NCBI RefSeq assembly: GCF_002224225.1
Contig: NZ_NJGG01000002.1
Location: 248,001 to 312,000 of the forward strand
Direction: 5' to 3'
Origin: Polynucleobacter cosmopolitanus
Lineage (GTDB): Bacteria; Pseudomonadota; Gammaproteobacteria; Burkholderiales; Burkholderiaceae
Length of the DNA: 64,000 bases
Shown here: piece by piece, positions 53,660-63,486 of the stretch
How the letters are laid out: each line of letters opens with the position of its first letter
Position numbering within the stretch: the stretch's first letter is position 1
Made by a program: the position numbers and the translations under genes
The notes under the pieces: model-generated
Databases searched by the model: none
Told to the model about the DNA's origin: nothing
What the model saw: the letters and a program-made list of their open reading frames with translations, nothing else

Positions 53660-55213
53660 TTAGAAAACCTGAATTGTGAGTTCACGGCCAATTTTTTTCC
53701 AATCAGTCGATTCTTTTTCAAGTCCAAATTGAGTTAATGGGTTTTTCTTAACCCATTCTTTAGGCACTTTAATAACAAAACCGCCCTCTTGTTCTTTGAC
53801 AATAATCTCATCAATTTTCTCATCGGCACGTCTACGACATAAGACATGCGCCAAGCGCAAACTAAAGAGCATGCGCCAGTCAATATAGTTTGAAGTCACG
53901 GATATTTTGCCCAGTTTTCCCGTGTGGCCCAATAATAAGGCTGCCAATCTAGCTTGATCTAACTTTGAAAATCCTGGCATATCTGCATGGGTAGCAATAT
54001 AAGCAGAGTGCTTGTGATAACCATTGTGAGTGATGCTCAAGCCAATTTCATGGAGTTTGGCTGCCCAAGAGAGTATCTGTTCATTATCTTTCCGATTTTC
54101 ATACTTTGGCTTAGCAAATTGATTCAAAAAGAAAATGGCGGCATTACTGACTCGATTGGCTTGTTGACGATCAACGCCATAACGTTGCATGAATTGCTCA
54201 ACGGTCACATAACGCATATCATGATGCTGAGAGCGCCCTATAAGGTCATAAAGAACGCCCAAACGCAGTGCCGCCTCAGTGACTTCCATGCGCTCAATGC
54301 CCAACTCTTCAAATGCTGCCAGCATGATCGCTAAACCGCCCGGTAAAACTGGGCGGCGATCATTCTTTAAACCCAACAATTCTGATCGATCAATGTACTC
54401 AGATTCGATCAAGGACTGCTTGAGTGCCAAAAGAGCATCTTTGGTAATAACACCACCCATATCATCAACTGGCAAGTCGTGGGGTGGGCCATTAAAGCCA
54501 TTTTGAGCAATCAATTCTGCAATGGCTCTGGCTGTTCCTGATGAACCAATAGATTGCTTCCAACCAGCTTTTAAAAATTGAGAGGTGATGGCCTGAATTT
54601 CTCTTCGCGCCGATATCTCAGCTTGCTTGAAAGAGTGGGCGTCAACTAAACCACCTGGAAAGAAGTCTTGACTGTAAGAAACACAACCGATGTACAAGGA
54701 CTCTAGTAATTTTGGTTCATAGCCATCACCGATGATGAACTCTGTAGAACCGCCACCAATATCTAATACAAAACGTCTTCCTGAGCAGGCTGGAGCATCA
54801 TGAGAGGCACCTATATAAATCAGTCTAGCCTCTTCGCGTCCTTTAATGACTTCAATTGGAAACCCTAATAGTTTTTCAGCTTCTTCGATGAATGAATCTG
54901 CATTTCGTGCGACACGCAAGGTGTTGGTGGCTACAGCACGAACTTGTTTAGGTTTAAAACCTCTCAAACGATCCCCAAAACGATGAATCGCTGCCAGACC
55001 CCGAGTGATTGCTTTTTGATCTAGAAGTTTATTATCTGTAAGACCAGCAGCCATCCGCACTGAATCTCTCAAGGTATCAATAGGCATTACTTGAGTGCCC
55101 GAGGGCGAATCTATCACCCGAGCAATCACCATTCGAAAACTATTAGAGCCCAAGTCAACTGCCGCGACTAGATCGTCAGCAGAGTATGGAGAATTGGAAT
55201 GGTTCGTGCTCAC
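53660..55213 (-). CDS. ppx: Exopolyphosphatase / guanosine-pentaphosphatase
   Basis: A 517-residue Ppx/GppA-family enzyme that removes terminal phosphate from polyphosphate chains. The ASKHA-fold phosphate loops are AAVDLGSNSFRMVIARV at the start and VLDIGGGSTEFIIGD near residue 145, with SSGTARAIAELI. The C-terminal HD-like helical part of Ppx is present. Length is normal. It is divergent to ppk with 109 bp between them, and a PHO-like site lies on each side, suggesting that the synthesising and degrading enzymes are co-controlled. Confidence 0.95.
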   Translation of the reverse strand: MSTNHSNSPYSADDLVAAVDLGSNSFRMVIARVIDSPSGTQVMPIDTLRDSVRMAAGLTDNKLLDQKAITRGLAAIHRFGDRLRGFKPKQVRAVATNTLRVARNADSFIEEAEKLLGFPIEVIKGREEARLIYIGASHDAPACSGRRFVLDIGGGSTEFIIGDGYEPKLLESLYIGCVSYSQDFFPGGLVDAHSFKQAEISARREIQAITSQFLKAGWKQSIGSSGTARAIAELIAQNGFNGPPHDLPVDDMGGVITKDALLALKQSLIESEYIDRSELLGLKNDRRPVLPGGLAIMLAAFEELGIERMEVTEAALRLGVLYDLIGRSQHHDMRYVTVEQFMQRYGVDRQQANRVSNAAIFFLNQFAKPKYENRKDNEQILSWAAKLHEIGLSITHNGYHKHSAYIATHADMPGFSKLDQARLAALLLGHTGKLGKISVTSNYIDWRMLFSLRLAHVLCRRRADEKIDEIIVKEQEGGFVIKVPKEWVKKNPLTQFGLEKESTDWKKIGRELTIQVF

Positions 55214-55257
55214 TTCTAGGATTTTTTATTTTTGATAAGTAAGATTATGACGTCAAT

Positions 55258-55308
55258 ATTACATGGTGATGACAAAATGAATTCATAAATTTGTCACATT
55301 TCTGACAT
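55258..55308. promoter_or_regulatory. PHO-box-like sites between ppx and ppk
   Basis: For ppx (minus): TTGTCAT-CACC-ATGTAAT at 55275-55258, with CATAAT 8 bases or TAATCT 10 bases downstream as -10. For ppk (plus): TTGTCAC-ATTT-CTGACAT at 55291-55308. Both have the 11-bp period of the consensus. Half-sites match 5 to 6 of 7. Confidence 0.5.
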
Positions 55309-55340
55309 AGACCTTTGTCAAAATGATAAATATGCAAAAA

Positions 55341-57437
55341 ATGAACTCTTCAACTTCAGCAACCCCTCTTCTGAATCGAGAATTGGGTGCCTTAGAATTT
55401 AACTCCAGAGTGCTTGCGCAGGCCGAAGATCCCAAGACGCCGCTACTAGAGCGTTTGCGCTTTGTTTGTATTGTCTCATCAAACATGGATGAGTTCTTTG
55501 AGATAAGAATGTCTGGCATCAAGGAACAGTTAAAAAGCAATCCAAAAAACATAACTCCCGACGGCTTAAAGATTAAGGATGCATATGAAGTTGTGGTCCA
55601 AAAGGCTCACGAATTAGTTGCTCGAAAATTTAGTCTTCTTCAAGAAGATATTCTGCCTAAACTTGAAAAGGCTGGCGTTAAATTCTTCCCAAGTCATATG
55701 TGGACGCCGCAGATTAAAAACTGGGCTCGTGATTTTTTCCAAAAAGAATTGATCCCCCTTTTAACACCGATTGCCTTAGATCCTGCGCATCCTTTTCCTA
55801 AAGTCATCAATAAAAGTTTGAACTTTTTAGTGACACTAGAGGGTAAAGACTCATTTGGTCGAAAGCCTACCTTGGCAGTTGTTCAAGCGCCTCGCTCATT
55901 ACCACGAGTTGTTCCCTTGCCTGAGCACTTGTATTCTGGACCTCATGGCTTTGTTTTATTATCATCATTCATTCAAGCATTTGTGCCTGAGTTATTTCAA
56001 GGGATGACAATCACAGGTTGCCATCAATTCAGAGTAACCCGCAATTCCGACCTATTTGTTTCTGAGGATGACATCACTGACTTGCGCTCGGCTCTTCAGG
56101 GTGAATTGCCAACCCGTCATTTAGGAGCTGCAGTCAGGTTAGAGGTCACAGCTGAAATGCCTGGTGAACTTCAAGAATATTTACAAAAGGTTGAGGGGCT
56201 CAACGATGCAGACTGTTACCGCGTCAATGGCCCTGTGAATTTGGTGCGATTGGTACAAATACCTGATTTAGTAGATATCCCAAAATTTAAATTCAAACCA
56301 CATCAGCCGAAGCAATCAATTGCCAAGTTAAGTGGTGACAGTATCTTTGAAAAAATAACAAATTCTGACATCCTGTTACATCATCCCTACGAAAGCTTTG
56401 ATCCTGTTTTACAACTACTTCAAGAAGCAGCCAAAGACCCAAAGGTTTTAGCCATCAAACAAACTGTCTATAGAACAGGTGAGCAATCCTTGGTCATGGA
56501 TGCACTGATGGAAGCTGCACGTAACGGCAAAGAGGTCACAGTCGTAGTAGAGTTATTAGCTCGCTTTGACGAACAAACTAATATTGGTTGGGCTGCAAAA
56601 TTAGAAGCAGTAGGCGCTCACGTTGTTTATGGTGTTGTGGGTCATAAATGCCATGCCAAAATGTTATTGATCGTTCGTCAAGAGACAATTCCAGCATCAG
56701 GTCGACGCAAAGCTAAAAAAGTACTGAAGCGTTATGCTCATCTAGGTACAGGAAACTACCATCCAAGAACTGCCAAAATCTATAGTGACTTTGGTTTGAT
56801 GACAGCCAACCAAGAGATTTGTGAAGACATGCACCATGTGTTCATGCAACTCACAGGAACTGGCGGAAGAATCTCGCTCAAACATTTGTGGCAGTCACCA
56901 TTCACCATGCATCCGGAATTAATTGCTCATATTCGTCGCGAGGCACGAAATGCCAAACAGGGCAAAAAAGCTCACATCATGGCAAAAATGAATTCCCTTT
57001 TAGAGCCAACCATTATTCAAGAGCTCTACAAAGCTTCTCAAGCTGGTGTAAAGATTGATTTAATCATTCGAGGTGTGTGTGCCTTGCAACCTGGTGTTCC
57101 AGGACTATCAGAAAATATAAAAGTTAAATCAATCATTGGTCGCTTCTTAGAACATCATCGAATTTATTATTTTTATGCAGATGGCACTGAAGTTCTCTAT
57201 TTATCGTCTGCTGACTGGATGGATCGCAACCTCTTTAGACGTGTTGAGGTGGCCTTCCCTGTATTAGATCCAAAGCTCAAGACCCGCGTCATTAAAGAAG
57301 GATTCCAAATGCTTCTTAAGGACAACACCACCACTTGGCATATGAATTCTGAGGGTCACTATCATCAAATTAAGCGCAGAGCTAGCTCAACTGAATATAT
57401 TGGTCAAAAAGAGTTGGTCAAACTCTTAACTTTATAA
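55341..57437 (+). CDS. ppk1: Polyphosphate kinase 1
   Basis: A protein of about 698 residues of the PPK1 family, which reversibly makes polyphosphate from ATP. The N-terminal domain begins LLNRELGALEFNSRVLAQAEDPKTPLLERLRFVCIVSSNMDEFFEIR. The catalytic His region GHKCHAKMLLIV and the second phospholipase-D-like His in RFLEHHRIYYFYADGTEVLYLSSADWMDRNLFRRVEV are present. YAHLGTGNYHPRTAKIYSDFGL is a family signature. Of three near in-frame ATGs (55323, 55332, 55341) I choose the last, because the PHO-like site and its expected -10 overlap the earlier ones. Confidence 0.95.
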   Translation: MNSSTSATPLLNRELGALEFNSRVLAQAEDPKTPLLERLRFVCIVSSNMDEFFEIRMSGIKEQLKSNPKNITPDGLKIKDAYEVVVQKAHELVARKFSLLQEDILPKLEKAGVKFFPSHMWTPQIKNWARDFFQKELIPLLTPIALDPAHPFPKVINKSLNFLVTLEGKDSFGRKPTLAVVQAPRSLPRVVPLPEHLYSGPHGFVLLSSFIQAFVPELFQGMTITGCHQFRVTRNSDLFVSEDDITDLRSALQGELPTRHLGAAVRLEVTAEMPGELQEYLQKVEGLNDADCYRVNGPVNLVRLVQIPDLVDIPKFKFKPHQPKQSIAKLSGDSIFEKITNSDILLHHPYESFDPVLQLLQEAAKDPKVLAIKQTVYRTGEQSLVMDALMEAARNGKEVTVVVELLARFDEQTNIGWAAKLEAVGAHVVYGVVGHKCHAKMLLIVRQETIPASGRRKAKKVLKRYAHLGTGNYHPRTAKIYSDFGLMTANQEICEDMHHVFMQLTGTGGRISLKHLWQSPFTMHPELIAHIRREARNAKQGKKAHIMAKMNSLLEPTIIQELYKASQAGVKIDLIIRGVCALQPGVPGLSENIKVKSIIGRFLEHHRIYYFYADGTEVLYLSSADWMDRNLFRRVEVAFPVLDPKLKTRVIKEGFQMLLKDNTTTWHMNSEGHYHQIKRRASSTEYIGQKELVKLLTL

Positions 57438-57459
57438 AATTGGTTTCGCCAAAATTCTT

Positions 57460-58764
57460 CTAGTTTTTTGGCGGTGCCATGCGTTGTGCAGGAAAGCTCA
57501 AAGAGAATTCACTCCCCTCGCCTAGTTTGGATTTGATCTTAAGCTCGCCATGGTGACGACTGATCACATGTTTGACGATTGCCATCCCCAAACCAGTGCC
57601 TCCCGTATCTCTTGAGCGACTACGATCGACTCGATAAAAACGCTCTGTCAGACGTGGTACATGCTCCTCAGAAATACCAGGCCCTGTATCAATCACTGAG
57701 AAATGACCCTCTTCACCACAATCCTCCCAGCGAATGATAACGTTCCCGCCCTCAGGGGTGTAACGAATCGCATTAAATACCAAGTTTCCAAAAGCTGAGT
57801 ACAACTCCAAATCATCGCCAAAGACATTCCGTTGACTAGTTTTTTCAAGCTTGATCTGGTGCCGCCCTTGTGACAAGCCCTCAGCATCTGATTGAAGTCT
57901 TGCGAGCATATTGTCCATGGGGATCATCTGAGTGACCGGTGGCTCAGGATTACCCTCTAGCTTGGCCAAAGTCAATAAATCTTCAACCAAGGTCTTCATG
58001 CGCTCCGCTTGAACACTCATCAAATCTAAATACTTTTTGCGATCAGCTTCGTTAAGATCAAATTCTTGGACGGTCTCAAGAAATCCCGATAAAACTGTCA
58101 AAGGTGTTTTCAGCTCATGCGACACATTAGCCACAAAATCTCGTCGCATTGAATCAGTTTTTTCAATTTGAGAAACATCTTGGGAGAGCAGCAATTTTTG
58201 CTTATCTCCGTAGGGAAAAATCTGAATATCCAAAGCAAATTGTTCAAAAATACCCATATTCGTTAAGCGCACAGGATCACGATAATTTTGACGAATCATG
58301 TACTGTATAAATGCAGGTTTACGTAATATGTGTGTGATGCGCTGCATGACATCTCGTTTAGCATTAATGCCAAAGTGCTGTTCGGCAATGCTGTTACACC
58401 ATTCAATTTGATCTTCTTCATTGAGCATCACCACACCGTTTGGCGTGGCTTGAACCGCTTGTATAAACCGGCTGTGTTGCTGTTCAATATCCAAAATTTG
58501 ATTGCGTAAAGAGCGAATTAGCTTGTGAAGACGGTAGTAAATTTCCCCCCAAATACCCAAGGCATTAGGCATTTCAGCAATGTTCGAAGACATCAATAAT
58601 CGACTCAATTTGGACGCATGCCAAAATTGGTAAATCAATAGCAGGCTTAAGCAAACAGTGGCCGTCAAGAAACCGCCCGTTAAGTCAAAAACTTCACCAG
58701 CTATCCAAGAAATCAACAGAACTGTTAGGAAAATCGTTAATAAACGAGTTTTTATTGGCACCAT
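57460..58764 (-). CDS. phoR: Phosphate-regulon sensor histidine kinase
   Basis: A 434-residue PhoR-type kinase with two N-terminal membrane helices (about 8-50) and no large periplasmic domain, as usual. A PAS domain follows (about 105-195; FIQAVQATPNGVVMLNEEDQIEWCNSIAEQHFG). The His kinase has the phospho-acceptor DFVANVSHELKTPLTVLSGFLE. The ATP domain includes LVFNAIRYTPEGGNV, SVIDTGPGISEEHV and GGTGLGMAIVKHVISRHHGEL. It works with PhoB and PstSCAB-PhoU. Unusually, it is separated from phoB by ugd and dgkA. Confidence 0.9.
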   Translation of the reverse strand: MVPIKTRLLTIFLTVLLISWIAGEVFDLTGGFLTATVCLSLLLIYQFWHASKLSRLLMSSNIAEMPNALGIWGEIYYRLHKLIRSLRNQILDIEQQHSRFIQAVQATPNGVVMLNEEDQIEWCNSIAEQHFGINAKRDVMQRITHILRKPAFIQYMIRQNYRDPVRLTNMGIFEQFALDIQIFPYGDKQKLLLSQDVSQIEKTDSMRRDFVANVSHELKTPLTVLSGFLETVQEFDLNEADRKKYLDLMSVQAERMKTLVEDLLTLAKLEGNPEPPVTQMIPMDNMLARLQSDAEGLSQGRHQIKLEKTSQRNVFGDDLELYSAFGNLVFNAIRYTPEGGNVIIRWEDCGEEGHFSVIDTGPGISEEHVPRLTERFYRVDRSRSRDTGGTGLGMAIVKHVISRHHGELKIKSKLGEGSEFSLSFPAQRMAPPKN

Positions 58765-58936
58765 AAGATGAATATTAACAAGTCTCTGAAAAACAATAGA
58801 AAAAATTACCTAAATAACCAAAATAAGCATAGTCAAATAAAGCTACCCAACAAGGACATGATGCTTGAGTGCCTTCATCAAGAAAGCTTCTTAAAAGCTT
58901 CATCCTACTGTCAAATTCAACCTCTAAGATCAAATC

Positions 58937-59143
58937 ATGAGTTTTAAGGGTGAAACGAATATCATGAATAATGAATACAAAATCTACTTTTCAATGAAAA
59001 ATTACATTGTTCCGCAAACAATTGAAGACGAAGTTGCACAGAAAAAAATTGAATATCAATTCATTAAAACCAGTGCGCTTCATCTGAACTTAGATTTGCC
59101 TGAAAAGTACAAAAATAATAATGATTTGATCAGCGCTAATTAA
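58937..59143 (+). CDS. Small hypothetical protein, 68 residues
   Basis: A 68-residue frame between the divergently arranged phoR and ugd genes. The part from the second ATG (58964, MNNEYKIYFSMKNYIVPQ) is more balanced and has AAGGGTG about 11 bases before it, so the true start may be there, giving 59 residues. No motif is recognised. It ends only 8 bases before the ugd stop on the other strand. Plausible but unproved. Confidence 0.4.
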   Translation: MSFKGETNIMNNEYKIYFSMKNYIVPQTIEDEVAQKKIEYQFIKTSALHLNLDLPEKYKNNNDLISAN

Positions 59144-59150
59144 GCCCCCA

Positions 59151-60623
59151 TCAGTGCTGTATTAAGCCTCCTGAAGCAGCATCAGAAACAATCTGTGAAG
59201 CTTGATTCATAATTTGGTTCTTGAGGATAAATAACTCCGGCAAATAAGATGGTTCTTGGAAGGCTTTTCTACCAATACCTTCGTATTCAAATCCCTGATC
59301 AATGATGAGCTGTGGGTCATAAATATTTCTACCATCAAAAATAACAGGTGCAGCTAGCGCCTGTTTCAAGGTATGAAAATCAGGACTTCTAAAAGACTTC
59401 CATTCAGTCATGATCAATAGTGCGTCAGCACCCTGAGCCGCATCCAATGGATCTTCATGAAAGCTCAAATCTTCTAATAATTCAGTGCAATCAGACATAT
59501 CTCCATTGATAGCTAAACGAGCTTCATGCATGGCCACGGGATCATGCGCCTTAATTTGCGCACCACGCATGAGTAAATTACGGATCACAACCCTACTCGG
59601 GGCCTCACGCATGTCATCGGTATTTGGCTTGAATGCCAAACCCCATAAACAAAATGTTTTTCCTGCCAAGTCTTTGCCATATCGATTGATGATTTTTTTA
59701 ACCAAGATATTTTTTTGATATTCGTTAACCTCTTCGACAGCCTTGATTAACTTTAATTCCTGCCCATGATGCTCCGCAATTTTTGCTAATGCCGAAACAT
59801 CCTTTGGGAAGCAACTTCCACCATAGCCAGTGCCCGCATACAAGAAGCTGTAGCCAATGCGCGTATCTGAACCTATGCCCTGTCTGACTGACTCAATATC
59901 AGCGCCCAACACATCTGCTAAATTGGCGATTTCATTCATGAACGAAATGCGCGTTGCCAACATTGCATTGGCTGCATATTTGGTTAATTCAGCACTTCGT
60001 ACATCCATGTAGTATGTCCGCTCATGATGGCGATTAAAAGGCGCATATAGCTGCCTCATCATTTCTTTGGCTGCAAACCCGGCTGCATTGGCCTGACTGC
60101 CAATAACGATGCGATCAGGGCGCATGAAATCCTCAATCGCAGCACCTTCTTTTAAAAACTCAGGATTTGAAATCACCGAGAAGTTCTCACTGGGTAGAGA
60201 ACGATTCAACAATTCTTGGGCAATCACTTCAGTAACTTTGTCAGCAGTACCTACAGGCACGGTAGATTTATTGACCACCACTTTGAAGCGATTCATGTGT
60301 CGGCCAATTTGCCTAGCAGCCTCTAATACATAACTAAGATCTGCTGAGCCATCTTCACTAGGAGGCGTTCCAACAGCAATGAACTGAATATCGCCATAAG
60401 CCACTGCAGCTGATACATCGGTCGAGAAAATTAGACGGCCATAAGCTAAATTGCGTTCAATGATTTCTTTAAGACCTGGCTCATAAATTGGCACACCACC
60501 AGCATTCAGAATATCAATTTTTTCTTGATTTAAGTCTAAGCAAAAAACATGATTACCCTGTTCAGCTAAGCAAGCGCCCGTGACCAGCCCTACATAACCT
60601 GTTCCGATGACTGTAATTTTCAT
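59151..60623 (-). CDS. ugd: UDP-glucose 6-dehydrogenase
   Basis: A 490-residue dehydrogenase that makes UDP-glucuronate. The NAD fold begins [28 protein letters not shown]. Also present are [15 protein letters not shown] and [24 protein letters not shown]. The active-site Cys lies in [17 protein letters not shown], and [18 protein letters not shown] and FDGRNIYDP follow. A tail of about 40 residues after the usual end is unexplained. UDP-glucuronate could feed capsule or the glucuronosyl-diacylglycerol made by the Agt-type enzyme. PHO-like sites lie upstream on both strands. Confidence 0.93.
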   Translation of the reverse strand: MKITVIGTGYVGLVTGACLAEQGNHVFCLDLNQEKIDILNAGGVPIYEPGLKEIIERNLAYGRLIFSTDVSAAVAYGDIQFIAVGTPPSEDGSADLSYVLEAARQIGRHMNRFKVVVNKSTVPVGTADKVTEVIAQELLNRSLPSENFSVISNPEFLKEGAAIEDFMRPDRIVIGSQANAAGFAAKEMMRQLYAPFNRHHERTYYMDVRSAELTKYAANAMLATRISFMNEIANLADVLGADIESVRQGIGSDTRIGYSFLYAGTGYGGSCFPKDVSALAKIAEHHGQELKLIKAVEEVNEYQKNILVKKIINRYGKDLAGKTFCLWGLAFKPNTDDMREAPSRVVIRNLLMRGAQIKAHDPVAMHEARLAINGDMSDCTELLEDLSFHEDPLDAAQGADALLIMTEWKSFRSPDFHTLKQALAAPVIFDGRNIYDPQLIIDQGFEYEGIGRKAFQEPSYLPELFILKNQIMNQASQIVSDAASGGLIQH

Positions 60624-60677
60624 ATAACACTCCTGTCATTGATTAATCACAGTGTCGGATGCCATTATGAAATTACG

Positions 60678-60734
60678 ATATCAAGTCTGTGACAATTCCA
60701 AGAAATTCAATTGGGTGTGACATCAAGTTGTCAT
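60678..60734. promoter_or_regulatory. PHO-box-like sites between ugd and dgkA
   Basis: For dgkA (plus): GTGACAT-CAAG-TTGTCAT at 60717-60734, with TTAATA 11 bases later. For ugd (minus): TTGTCAC-AGAC-TTGATAT at 60695-60678, with CATAAT 8 bases later. Both pairs keep the 11-bp period. Matches are partial, so the call rests on spacing and gene content. Confidence 0.45.
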
Positions 60735-60775
60735 AGTTTTGTTGCTTAATATTCTTTATTTGCTTTAGATTTACC

Positions 60776-61171
60776 ATGAAAAAATACCAAATAGAAGACA
60801 ATCCCCACAAAGGCAACAAAGGCATCACACGAGCCTTTCGGGCCGCCATCAACTCTTGGAATGGTCTCATTTATGCGTTCAAAGAAGAAAGTGCCTTTCG
60901 CCAAGAACTGGGCCTGAGCCTGATCTTGATTCCATTGGCAATTTACTTGCCAGTCACACCGATTGAGAAGATTCTACTGATTGCATCAGTCATCTTGGTG
61001 CTGATCATTGAACTATTGAATTCAAGTGTAGAAGCTGCGATTGATCGCATTTCTTTTGAAGTACATGATTTATCTAAGCGAGCTAAAGACTTTGGCAGTG
61101 CAGCTGTGATGCTCGCCCTATTACTCTGCGCCCTGACCTGGGTGATTATCTTGAGTGAGCACTATCTCTGA
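60776..61171 (+). CDS. dgkA: Diacylglycerol kinase (DgkA family)
   Basis: A 131-residue membrane kinase with three helices. It shows ITRAFRAAINSWNGLIYAFKEESAFRQELGLSLILIPLAIYL and the conserved ELLNSSVEAAIDRISFEVHDLSKRAKDFGSAAVML, which includes the catalytic Glu and metal-contact residues. It phosphorylates diacylglycerol to phosphatidate. With plcP making diacylglycerol under phosphate stress, its PHO-like promoter is notable. A 10-bp perfect inverted repeat with a 3-base loop at 61157-61179 covers the stop codon and may end the message, though no T-run follows. Confidence 0.92.
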   Translation: MKKYQIEDNPHKGNKGITRAFRAAINSWNGLIYAFKEESAFRQELGLSLILIPLAIYLPVTPIEKILLIASVILVLIIELLNSSVEAAIDRISFEVHDLSKRAKDFGSAAVMLALLLCALTWVIILSEHYL

Positions 61172-61208
61172 TAGTGCTCCAATCAATCAATAATTACTGA
61201 GCAATGGA

Positions 61209-61919
61209 TTACTGAGTTATCGGGGTTTTGGTCAAACGATAACCACTGCCACGAACAGTTTCAATCAAGTTCTGGCAATTAGAAGGAGCTAATGCAGCTC
61301 TCAGGCGCTTGATGTGAACGTCTACCGTGCGTTCCTCAACAAACACATGATCACCCCATACCTTGTCCAATAGCTGACCTCTGGAGTGGACACGCTCTGG
61401 GTGCGTCATGAAAAAATGAAGCAATCTAAATTCTGTTGGGCCCAAATCAAGTGATACCTCATCAATGCCATTAGTGGCCAAGACTCGATGAGACACAGGA
61501 TCTAAACGCAGGTTATTGATTTGCACCACTTCATCGGCCAGTTGTGGCGAGCGCCTTCTGAGTACCGCACGAATACGAGCCACCAATTCTTTTGGTGAGA
61601 AAGGCTTTGTCACATAGTCATCGGCACCAGCCTCAAGACCAGCAATCTTATCCATCTCTTCGCTGCGAGCAGTCAATAGAATGATGGGAATGTCTTTGGT
61701 GCGCTCATTAGATCTGAGCTCTTTCGCAAACTGAACGCCAGACTTACCAGGCAACATCCAATCCAACACCACCAAGTCAGGTAGAACTTCTTTCATTAAT
61801 TGAGAAGCTTGCTCCGTCTGAAATGCTCTGACAGGTAAAAAGCCTGCGTGACTAAGATTAACTGCAATTAACTCAGCAATCGAAGGCTCATCTTCAACAA
61901 TTAAAATACTGCTTGCCAT
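61209..61919 (-). CDS. phoB: Phosphate-regulon response regulator
   Basis: A 236-residue OmpR-type regulator. The receiver domain has the acidic pocket IVEDEPS, phospho-acceptor Asp in LVVLDWMLPG, and LTARSE and Lys in YVTKPFSPKELVARI. The DNA-binding winged helix shows LGPTEFRLLHFFMTHPERVHSRGQLLDKVWG and ERTVDVHIKRLRAAL, which is PhoB-type. It binds PHO boxes as proposed in this window. It follows phoU by 3 bases in the pst operon. Confidence 0.95.
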   Translation of the reverse strand: MASSILIVEDEPSIAELIAVNLSHAGFLPVRAFQTEQASQLMKEVLPDLVVLDWMLPGKSGVQFAKELRSNERTKDIPIILLTARSEEMDKIAGLEAGADDYVTKPFSPKELVARIRAVLRRRSPQLADEVVQINNLRLDPVSHRVLATNGIDEVSLDLGPTEFRLLHFFMTHPERVHSRGQLLDKVWGDHVFVEERTVDVHIKRLRAALAPSNCQNLIETVRGSGYRLTKTPITQ

Positions 61920-61922
61920 AAA

Positions 61923-62627
61923 TTAGCTATTAGCCTCTTTAGTTAATTGCTCATGAGGTAAGTGACGAACATCAGTACCTTTAACGATATAAATCACAAA
62001 TTCAGCAATATTCTTTGAGTGATCACCTATGCGCTCCACTGCTTTAGCAATCGATAACATATCTAAACCAACAGAGATAGTTCTTGGGTCTTCTGACATA
62101 TAGCTGGTCAGCTTACGCACAAAACCTTTGAACTCTTCATCAATTTGTTTATCTTCATTGACAACATCTGCAGCGGCCACAGTATCTAAGCGAGCAAAAC
62201 AATCTAAACTGCGACGCAATAAGGAGACAGCCATCTGACCAGACACTCTGATCTCGGCTGTATTAATACCATGAGAAGCACTGTCTTCCAAAATATGCTT
62301 GGTACGTCTGGCAATACGATCAGCCTCGTCGCCTGCGCGTTCTAAGTTAGTAATGGCTTTAGACACTGCCATCACCAGACGCAAGTCTCCAGCGATTGGT
62401 TGGCGACGCGCAATCAATTCAGTACAAGCATGATCAATTGAGATTTCGAAATCGTTCACTTCAGCTTCACGAACCATGACTTGATCAGCCAAGTCACCAT
62501 CCAATTGAGCAAAAGCTTTCATGGCCATAGAAACCTGAGACTCTACCAAGCCTCCCATTTCCAGCAAGCTGCCACAAAGAGCATTGAGGTCGTTATCAAA
62601 TTGTGAGGATAAATGTTTATCGGGCAT
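61923..62627 (-). CDS. phoU: Phosphate transport system regulatory protein
   Basis: A 234-residue helical PhoU protein with two related three-helix bundles. Metal-binding-type motifs appear as NLERAGDEADRIARR in the first half and KAVERIGDHSKNIAEFVIYIVKG in the second (E/DxxxD). PhoU couples the Pst transporter to PhoR and keeps PhoB silent when phosphate is plentiful. It is between pstB and phoB on the same strand. Confidence 0.95.
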   Translation of the reverse strand: MPDKHLSSQFDNDLNALCGSLLEMGGLVESQVSMAMKAFAQLDGDLADQVMVREAEVNDFEISIDHACTELIARRQPIAGDLRLVMAVSKAITNLERAGDEADRIARRTKHILEDSASHGINTAEIRVSGQMAVSLLRRSLDCFARLDTVAAADVVNEDKQIDEEFKGFVRKLTSYMSEDPRTISVGLDMLSIAKAVERIGDHSKNIAEFVIYIVKGTDVRHLPHEQLTKEANS

Positions 62628-62650
62628 ATCAGTCTCCTAAATTCTTATAA

Positions 62651-63439
62651 TTAACCAAAGCGGCCAGTGATGTAATCTTCAGTTTCTTTGCGTTTTGGCT
62701 TGAGGAAGATCTCATCGGTCTTACCAAACTCCATCATTTCGCCCAAGTACATGTAAGCTGTGAAGTCAGAAACGCGGGCTGCTTGTTGCATATTGTGCGT
62801 CACTATTGCAATCGTATAGTCTTTTTTCAGTTCATGAACCAATTCTTCTACTTTTGCTGTGGAAATTGGATCCAAAGCTGAAGTAGGCTCATCCAATAAG
62901 AGGATAGAAGGCTTAACAGAAACCCCACGAGCAATACACAAGCGCTGCTGCTGACCACCAGACAAAGACAAACCACTTTGATTCAACTTATCCTTGACCT
63001 CACCCCACAGAGCTGCCTTGGTCAATGACCACTCAACACGCTCATCCATTTCAGCACGTGATAAAGATTCATACAACTTCACACCAAAAGCAATATTGTC
63101 ATAAATAGACATTGGGAATGGTGTTGGTTTTTGGAAAATCATGCCAATGCGTGAACGCAATAAGTTCAAGTCCTGCTTAGGGTCCAAAATATTATTGCCA
63201 TAGAAATTAATTTCACCCTCGGCACGCTGACCTGGGTAGAGGTCATACATGCGGTTCAAGGTTCTTAGCAAAGTAGATTTGCCGCAACCTGATGGTCCGA
63301 TAAAGGCTGTGACATGCTTCTCAGCAATATTCAAATTGATATTCTTAAGACCCTGAAACGAGCCGTAAAAGAAATTAAGATTTTTAATTTCTAAGGCATT
63401 CTTCAATACAGTATCTTGGTTTAAATTTGTATCACTCAT
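62651..63439 (-). CDS. pstB: Phosphate ABC transporter ATP-binding protein
   Basis: A 262-residue ABC ATPase. It shows [19 protein letters not shown], Walker [11 protein letters not shown]-loop [20 protein letters not shown], signature [20 protein letters not shown] and Walker [17 protein letters not shown], with switch His in VTHNMQQA. The Q-loop and NRMYDLYPG stretch are typical of PstB. The ATG at 63439, with AAGGAA six bases before it, is preferred to an ATG at 63481. Confidence 0.96.
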   Translation of the reverse strand: MSDTNLNQDTVLKNALEIKNLNFFYGSFQGLKNINLNIAEKHVTAFIGPSGCGKSTLLRTLNRMYDLYPGQRAEGEINFYGNNILDPKQDLNLLRSRIGMIFQKPTPFPMSIYDNIAFGVKLYESLSRAEMDERVEWSLTKAALWGEVKDKLNQSGLSLSGGQQQRLCIARGVSVKPSILLLDEPTSALDPISTAKVEELVHELKKDYTIAIVTHNMQQAARVSDFTAYMYLGEMMEFGKTDEIFLKPKRKETEDYITGRFG

Positions 63440-63486
63440 TACATTTCCTTGAATTTGGTCAACATCAAATAAATTTCTCATGCGAT

